From: Bog-159 sp963785255
Lineage (GTDB): Bacteria > Acidobacteriota > Terriglobia > Bryobacterales > Bryobacteraceae
Assembly: GCA_963785255.1 (NCBI GenBank)
Contig: CAWAUR010000015.1
Coordinates: 496,001-560,000, forward strand
Direction of reading: 5' to 3'
DNA length: 64,000 nucleotides
Shown here: piece by piece, positions 59,754 through 64,000 of the stretch
Position numbering within the stretch: position 1 is the first letter of the stretch
How the letters are laid out: every line of letters begins with the position of its first letter
The notes under the pieces: generated by a model
What the model was told of the DNA's origin: nothing
The model's input: the letters and a program-made list of their open reading frames with translations, nothing else
Database searches by the model: none
Translations under genes and position numbers: made by a program

Positions 59754-60962
59754 TTACTTACTGACCCAGCGGCGGGACTTCATTTCGAAACGCGGCAAGC
59801 TTCCTGGCGGAACCAACGATACCGGAATACGCAGGGCGAAGGCATTGGTCAGCGCGGCTTCCAGGCGGTGAGGCAGTGTGGCGTCGCCGCCTTCGATCCG
59901 GATACTGAGTTCGGGCAGCGTGCGATGATTTTCGACTTCCACGCAATATTCCGTGATAGCGGCGAAGCTGCGTACGATGTTCTCGACGGCGCCCGGATAG
60001 ATATTCACGCCTCGTACGACTAACATATCGTCGGTGCGGCTAAGTATCCCTCCGATAAGCGCCAGATCGTGCGACCCACATTCGCAACGTCCCTCGGCGG
60101 CTTGCACCATATCGTTTGTCCGGTAGCGAATCAGCGGCGATCCCAGGCGGCCTAAGTTGGTGAGCACTAACTCGCCGGTAACTCCGGTCGGCGCGGGCTT
60201 GCCAGTTAGCGGGTCGATAATTTCCGCGATATAAGAATCTTCGATGACATGCAGCACGCCGGGGCGTTTCGGACAGCCGTAACTGACAGGTCCGATCTCG
60301 GTCATGCCATGATGATCGACCACGCGGGCGCCTTGCCAAAGTTCCGAAATGCGGGCGCGCGTGGCAGGCACGCTGCCGCCGGGTTCGCCGGCGACAATCA
60401 CGGTGCGCACTTTGGCCGCGCTCAGTTCAATGCCCTCTTCCGCCGCCACTTCCCCCATCCGGATGGCATAGGTGGGAGTGCAGCAGAGCACCGTGGCGGA
60501 GGTTTCGACAATGGTCCGCAAGCGCGCCGCGGTGCGCATACCGCCGCCTGGAATGGCCATGGCGCCCACCCGCGCGGCGGCCTCGAAACCCACCCAGAAT
60601 CCCAGGAACGGTCCGAAGGAGAAGGCAAAGAAGATTCGATCGCCGCGGCCCACGCCGGCCGCCTGGTAGACGCGCGCCCAATTACCAGCCATCCAGGCGC
60701 AACTCTCGGGCGTATCCAACCAGCGCAGGGGCGTGCCGCTGGTGGTGCCGCTGGTCTGGCTAATACGCGTATAGCGATCGAGCGGGTAAGTCAGATTCGA
60801 GCCGTACGGCGGGTGCGCCAGTTGATCGTCGATTAGTTCCTGTTTCGTGGTGAATGGCAGATCGGTAAGTGAGGCATCCGTACCGATACCAGACAGCTTG
60901 GCGGAGTAGAAGGGGTTATCGCGAATCGCGCGCAGAAGCTGGTCGAGCCTGCTTACCTGCAT
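59754..60962 (-). CDS. Phenylacetate-CoA ligase-like AMP-forming adenylating enzyme (PaaK family)
   Basis: A 402-residue ANL-superfamily enzyme. ATP-binding QTSGTTSGTPLRW, later DHHGMTEIGPVSYGCP, RYRTNDMV (Asp for ribose), and the C-terminal subdomain hinge SRTDDMLVVRGVNIYPGAVE with LPRFEMKSRRWV carrying a late Lys candidate. It activates an unknown carboxylic acid. It overlaps the flavoenzyme gene by 10 nt and is last in a three-gene operon, so its acid may be the product of its partners. Confidence 0.9.
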   Translation of the reverse strand: MQVSRLDQLLRAIRDNPFYSAKLSGIGTDASLTDLPFTTKQELIDDQLAHPPYGSNLTYPLDRYTRISQTSGTTSGTPLRWLDTPESCAWMAGNWARVYQAAGVGRGDRIFFAFSFGPFLGFWVGFEAAARVGAMAIPGGGMRTAARLRTIVETSATVLCCTPTYAIRMGEVAAEEGIELSAAKVRTVIVAGEPGGSVPATRARISELWQGARVVDHHGMTEIGPVSYGCPKRPGVLHVIEDSYIAEIIDPLTGKPAPTGVTGELVLTNLGRLGSPLIRYRTNDMVQAAEGRCECGSHDLALIGGILSRTDDMLVVRGVNIYPGAVENIVRSFAAITEYCVEVENHRTLPELSIRIEGGDATLPHRLEAALTNAFALRIPVSLVPPGSLPRFEMKSRRWVSK

Positions 60963-62230
60963 GGTTCGGTGACTTCTCCAGCAGGGAGCGGCTTGCCGTG
61001 CGGAAGCGGATCGGGCACGGCGGCGAACCCGGCAACGGCGTCGTACAGCGGATGGAAATCGCGGGAAAAATTTCCGATGAGGCAGTCGGTCATATCGCCC
61101 TTAAGCTGCGGAAATTCTCTGATGAACACACGGAAGCTGAAGTCCCGATTATAGAAAGCATAGACCAGCTTGCGCATGGCCTCGATGGACTCGCAAACCT
61201 GCGCGCCGTAGGCGGCGAAGCGGGAGGCAGAGACATCGCCGGCGGTAAGCGCGGCATCCACGGCGTCGGCAGCCAGTTCCCCGCTGTGCAGAGCCAACAG
61301 TACGCCGGAAGAGAATACGGGATCGAGAAAGCCGAAGGCGTCGCCCGCCAGGACGAGCCCGTCGGCGGAGCAATGGCGCGAACGATAGGAGTATTCGCCG
61401 GTCACACGATAGGGTCCGTACTGTTGGCCGGCCGCCAGGTGCTTTTCGATCCAGGCATTTTTATTTACTTCGCGATGGAAGATGGCTTCTAAGTCGCGGG
61501 TACCGTCATATAGATAGTCCTTTTCGGCGACCACTCCCACACTTACTATGTCATTGGCCAGCGGGATATACCAGAACCAGCCCTTCTCGGGCACATAGGC
61601 GACGGTAGTGGCTCCTTCGTCGATGCCGGGGTCGCGGAGCGCGCCTTTGTAGTAAGTCCAGACCGCGATCTTATTCAATTGGGGATCGCGCACCTTCCAT
61701 CCATTACGGGTTACGGCAAAGGCGTCGCGCCCGGTGGCGTCGATGGTGACGGGAGCACGGAATTCACGGGCCGCGCCGTCTTTGTCGACCGCCTTGACGC
61801 CTTCCACCGCGCCGTTCGGCTGGATCAACTCGCGCACAGTAATCTCTTCGATGACTTCCGCGCCCTTTTCGCGCGCATTATCGAGCAGCAGTTGGTCGAA
61901 CTCGCTGCGCAACACCTGCCAGGTGGCGGAGGCTTCATGCGCGAGTTGCTGCGAGAAATAGAAAGGCACGGACGCGCGTCCGCTGGCGCCGACGAATTGG
62001 ACGCTGTGTTTGCGCGTGAAGTGCGACCGTTTCATGCGATCCAGGACGCCGATGCGTTGCAGCGTAAAGTAGCCATAGGGGAGCAGAGACTCGCCGATGT
62101 GGTAGCGGGGGAACTTTTCCTTTTCGAGCACTACCACGCGGCGTCCCTTGAGGGCCAGCACAGCGGCGGCCGTAGAACCGGCGGGGCCACCGCCGATCAC
62201 GATGGCATCGTAACTATTGCCGTTGGTCAT
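60953..62230 (-). CDS. FAD-dependent halogenase-like / geranylgeranyl-reductase-type oxidoreductase
   Basis: A 425-residue flavoenzyme with the Rossmann GGGPAGSTAA motif near the N-terminus, FPRYHIGESLLPYG (halogenase-like GES motif), ATWQVLRSEFDQLLLDNARE, the DATGRDAF turn, VPEKGWFWYIPLAND and VLAGDAFGFLDPVFSSGV (GD motif for FAD). The class covers flavin-dependent halogenases and related reductases or hydroxylases. The WxWxIP motif of tryptophan halogenases is seen only as WFWYIP, so the reaction is open. First ATG at 62230; the radical SAM gene ends 9 nt upstream and the ligase start overlaps its end. Confidence 0.88.
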   Translation of the reverse strand: MTNGNSYDAIVIGGGPAGSTAAAVLALKGRRVVVLEKEKFPRYHIGESLLPYGYFTLQRIGVLDRMKRSHFTRKHSVQFVGASGRASVPFYFSQQLAHEASATWQVLRSEFDQLLLDNAREKGAEVIEEITVRELIQPNGAVEGVKAVDKDGAAREFRAPVTIDATGRDAFAVTRNGWKVRDPQLNKIAVWTYYKGALRDPGIDEGATTVAYVPEKGWFWYIPLANDIVSVGVVAEKDYLYDGTRDLEAIFHREVNKNAWIEKHLAAGQQYGPYRVTGEYSYRSRHCSADGLVLAGDAFGFLDPVFSSGVLLALHSGELAADAVDAALTAGDVSASRFAAYGAQVCESIEAMRKLVYAFYNRDFSFRVFIREFPQLKGDMTDCLIGNFSRDFHPLYDAVAGFAAVPDPLPHGKPLPAGEVTEPCR

Positions 62231-62239
62231 AGGAAGTCA

Positions 62240-63556
62240 TCAGACTGTCAGCGCCGGCAGGTGCTCGGGCAGGAAGAACTCGTGAAGCAGGCGGTCGACT
62301 TGTAACAGGCCGTCGCGTGTGAGACGCAGGCTGTCTCCTTCCGTTGTCAAGTAACCGTGATCGCGTAATCTGCCGAGTGGAGCGGCAAAACGATCCTGGA
62401 TTCGTACGCCGAACTTATCGGCGAAGTAGCGGCCTTGAACGCGGCCCAACTTCATTTGCAGGATTAACTCGCGAATCAGCCGCTCTTCTTGAGTTAGCGT
62501 GAATGCACGGTAAATGGGAAGCGAGCCGCTGTGAAGCGCGTCGGAATAGGTTTCGAACTCATGCTCATTCTGGAAGTCAACGCCTTGCACGTGTGAGAAT
62601 GAAGCCACGCCCAGGCCGATCATATCCGCGCCGGTCCACAGCAGATCGGTATATACGAAGCGTGTCTTCGCGGGATCCTTTACCGCGGTGTAGGCGCTGC
62701 GCACGGTGTAGCCGGCGTTCTCCAGTTCCGCGAATGCATACCGCACCCAATCGCGCTTGGTCTTCCAAGTAGCCACGGGCGCGATGGACTGCCCCATAAT
62801 CTTCATCTCTTTGAAGATGGTCGTATTATAGGGGACTTCCATCTGATAGATGGTGATGCTATCGGGATCTAGCTCGATGGTTTTACGCACGCATTCGCGC
62901 CAGTTTTCGTCCGTCTCGCCCACCATGCCGGCGATGAGATCGATATTGATCTGCGGGAAGCCGATGGAACGGGCGAACGAGTAAGCGGGCCCGATTTCCT
63001 TGGAGGTGTGGGCGCGGCCGTTGATCTTCAGGATCTCATCGTCGAAGTTCTCGATGCCCAGGCTGAGGCGCGTGACTCCCAGATCCTTGATGACCCGCAG
63101 CTTGCCTTCGGTGAGGGTTCCGGGCTCGCATTCAAAGGCCACCTCTTCGGCTTCATCCCAAGGCAGGAGGCGCTTCATGCGATCGACCAGGGCAGTAAGT
63201 TGACGGGACGAGATATAAGACGGAGTGCCGCCGCCGAAGTAGATGAATTTGGGTTTGCGGCCGCCGATGAAGGGCTTGGCGGAGTAAAGGCTCAGTTCCT
63301 GGACCGCGGTATCCAGATAACCTTCCACTTCGGAAGCATTCTTATCGGTATAGACTTTGAAGTAACAAAAGTGACAACGCTTGCGGCAGAAGGGGATGTG
63401 TAAGTAGATGCCCAGCGGTGTATCCGGCGCGGGAGGGCGGTCGAGGGCGGTGAAGACATCGGCCACGTGCGCGTCACTCCAGAAGGAATACGGAGGATAG
63501 TTGGAGACAAAGTAACTTCCCCCTGTGGTCTGTTCAGCTTCGGTTTCGGTTAGCAT
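62240..63556 (-). CDS. HemN/HemW-like radical SAM protein
   Basis: A 438-residue protein. N-terminal radical SAM domain with the 4Fe-4S motif CRKRCHFCYF in LHIPFCRKRCHFCYFKVYTD, GGGTPSYIS (SAM binding) and the LSLGIENFDDEILKINGRAH stretch, then a HemN_C-like winged domain (RELILQMKLGRVQG). The last Cys of the motif is followed by Tyr-Phe, not the Cys-x-Phe of HemN. Coproporphyrinogen dehydrogenase activity is not assured; relatives act as haem chaperones, degrade haem or make cyclopropanes. It heads the operon with a flavoenzyme and ligase, pointing to a small secondary-metabolite pathway. Confidence 0.88.
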   Translation of the reverse strand: MLTETEAEQTTGGSYFVSNYPPYSFWSDAHVADVFTALDRPPAPDTPLGIYLHIPFCRKRCHFCYFKVYTDKNASEVEGYLDTAVQELSLYSAKPFIGGRKPKFIYFGGGTPSYISSRQLTALVDRMKRLLPWDEAEEVAFECEPGTLTEGKLRVIKDLGVTRLSLGIENFDDEILKINGRAHTSKEIGPAYSFARSIGFPQINIDLIAGMVGETDENWRECVRKTIELDPDSITIYQMEVPYNTTIFKEMKIMGQSIAPVATWKTKRDWVRYAFAELENAGYTVRSAYTAVKDPAKTRFVYTDLLWTGADMIGLGVASFSHVQGVDFQNEHEFETYSDALHSGSLPIYRAFTLTQEERLIRELILQMKLGRVQGRYFADKFGVRIQDRFAAPLGRLRDHGYLTTEGDSLRLTRDGLLQVDRLLHEFFLPEHLPALTV

Positions 63557-63601
63557 CCGATTTCTTTCAGTATATCGCGGGCGCGGTGAGGGTCGTGAAG
63601 A

Positions 63602-63636
63602 GCGGGCCTACGAGGCCCGCGCAGGCAGAGTGCCCA
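63602..63636 (+). repeat. Palindromic repeat family A, copy 7 (3' truncated)
   Basis: GCGGGCCT-ACG-AGGCCCGC then GCAGGCA-GAG-TGCC; the end of the second stem and the CCCACA tail are replaced by CAATGCCAC. Confidence 0.85.
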
Positions 63637-63643
63637 ATGCCAC

Positions 63644-63922
63644 TTAGTTTTCTCCCGATAGAGGCCGGTCATCGCCGGCAATCCGCTGAAAACGGAACCG
63701 GTTACGGATGTTTCGGTTGAAGTAACTGCCTTTAGAGTCGGCCGCCAATAGTTGCTGGAGGCAATCCAAGGGGACGTCGAAGTAACGGTAGCGGGTACCG
63801 TCACGGAATTCCACCTCTAGCCAGGATTGATCTCGGCGGTATACCACTCCCGCCAGGGAGTCGGACTGAAGGGCGCAACGCAGCATGGAACCGGAATCTA
63901 CTCCTACCGTAGCGTAAAACAT
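63644..63922 (-). CDS. KTSC-domain protein
   Basis: A 92-residue protein. The KTSC pattern is visible: DSLAGVVYRRDQSWLEVEFR, DGTRYRYFDVPLDCLQQLLAA, SKGSYFNRNIRNRFRFQRI. The domain, often fused to or near lysyl-tRNA synthetase, has no proven role (RNA binding or phage-related functions were suggested). It is divergent from a gene starting at 63946. TATACC 7 nt before the ATG may be its -10. Confidence 0.8.
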   Translation of the reverse strand: MFYATVGVDSGSMLRCALQSDSLAGVVYRRDQSWLEVEFRDGTRYRYFDVPLDCLQQLLAADSKGSYFNRNIRNRFRFQRIAGDDRPLSGEN

Positions 63923-63933
63923 TTCATTTGGTA

Positions 63934-63939
63934 TATGTT
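63934..63939 (+). promoter_or_regulatory. -10-like TATGTT, 6 nt before the final gene
   Basis: TATGTT-N6-ATG in the 23-bp gap between divergent start codons. Confidence 0.4.
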
Positions 63940-63945
63940 TTAGCT

Positions 63946-64000
63946 ATGACCTCCCCTGATCTCGGCTCCGTCCTGGAGTTGTATCAACGCGCGCTGACAG
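63946..64000 (+). CDS. Start of a gene running out of the window
   Basis: Only 18 codons are visible: MTSPDLGSVLELYQRALT. The start is supported by a -10-like hexamer 6 nt upstream and the divergent arrangement. No family can be assigned. Confidence 0.45.
   Translation, partial: MTSPDLGSVLELYQRALT

Overview
The window looks like a chromosomal segment of an acidobacterium, most likely a Solibacter/Bryobacter-type (Bryobacterales) genome. This assignment is inference. It rests on high GC, Oar-like TonB receptors with a carboxypeptidase-regulatory domain, GloVer and NHL repeat proteins, VCBS/FG-GAP proteins, many Sec/Tat-exported hydrolases, dense GC-rich palindromic repeats between genes, and gene decay. 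No rRNA, tRNA or CRISPR array was recognised.

Layout. 1-4.2 kb (-): the rimP-nusA-infB operon, with a terminator-like hairpin against the rimP start. 4.4-8.3 kb (-): a DUF3857/transglutaminase/TPR protein and a TlpA thioredoxin. 8.3-13.8 kb (+): two tandem PTPS-family genes and folE, a VOC protein, an ABC ATPase with a large membrane protein, and an alpha/beta hydrolase. 13.8-15.4 kb: a TMEM175-type pseudogene and a membrane-anchored unknown. 15.5-19.3 kb: a frameshifted NHL-propeller protein, a YciI-like protein and a GloVer-repeat protein. 19.3-23.4 kb: a nucleotide-sugar module (4,6-dehydratase, hydrolysing 2-epimerase, PLP aminotransferase) and a methyltransferase. 23.5-31.2 kb: larB, an Oar-like receptor, SAM hydrolase, cysteine desulfurase and mnmA. 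31.2-34.5 kb: small and hypothetical genes, an Fe-alcohol dehydrogenase and a broken DUF4258/YgiT pair.

34.5-50.6 kb is the most unusual part. A six-gene minus-strand operon (43362 to 37052) encodes a membrane GcvH-like protein, a HybA-like ferredoxin, a HybB/NrfD-like quinone-binding protein, a di-haem histidine kinase, a sigma-54 response regulator and an archaemetzincin. It is preceded by a plausible sigma-54 promoter and a palindromic operator. Fragments of the same operon lie on both sides. The left one (archaemetzincin plus the regulator 3' end) is separated from the intact copy by a toxin/antitoxin-type island. The right one (GcvH tail plus HybA start) lies beyond a plus-strand cassette of Tat sulfatase (CTPSR), FG-GAP protein, parvulin and formylglycine-generating enzyme.

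50.6-64 kb: a Tat sugar isomerase-like protein; a penicillin-acylase gene broken by a CG-dinucleotide slip; a TonB-like protein with a degenerate JAB/MPN-like N-terminus; an IS4 element split by a complete IS21 element (CTAAC target duplication, with a passenger gene); a three-gene operon (HemN-like radical SAM, flavin halogenase-like, PaaK-like ligase); and a KTSC protein.

Two window-wide themes stand out. Four families of palindromic repeats sit between genes and sometimes inside or against coding sequence; one copy is embedded in frame in the 4,6-dehydratase. Many single genes also carry a -10-like hexamer 6-8 nt before the start codon and no Shine-Dalgarno, suggesting widespread leaderless mRNAs.
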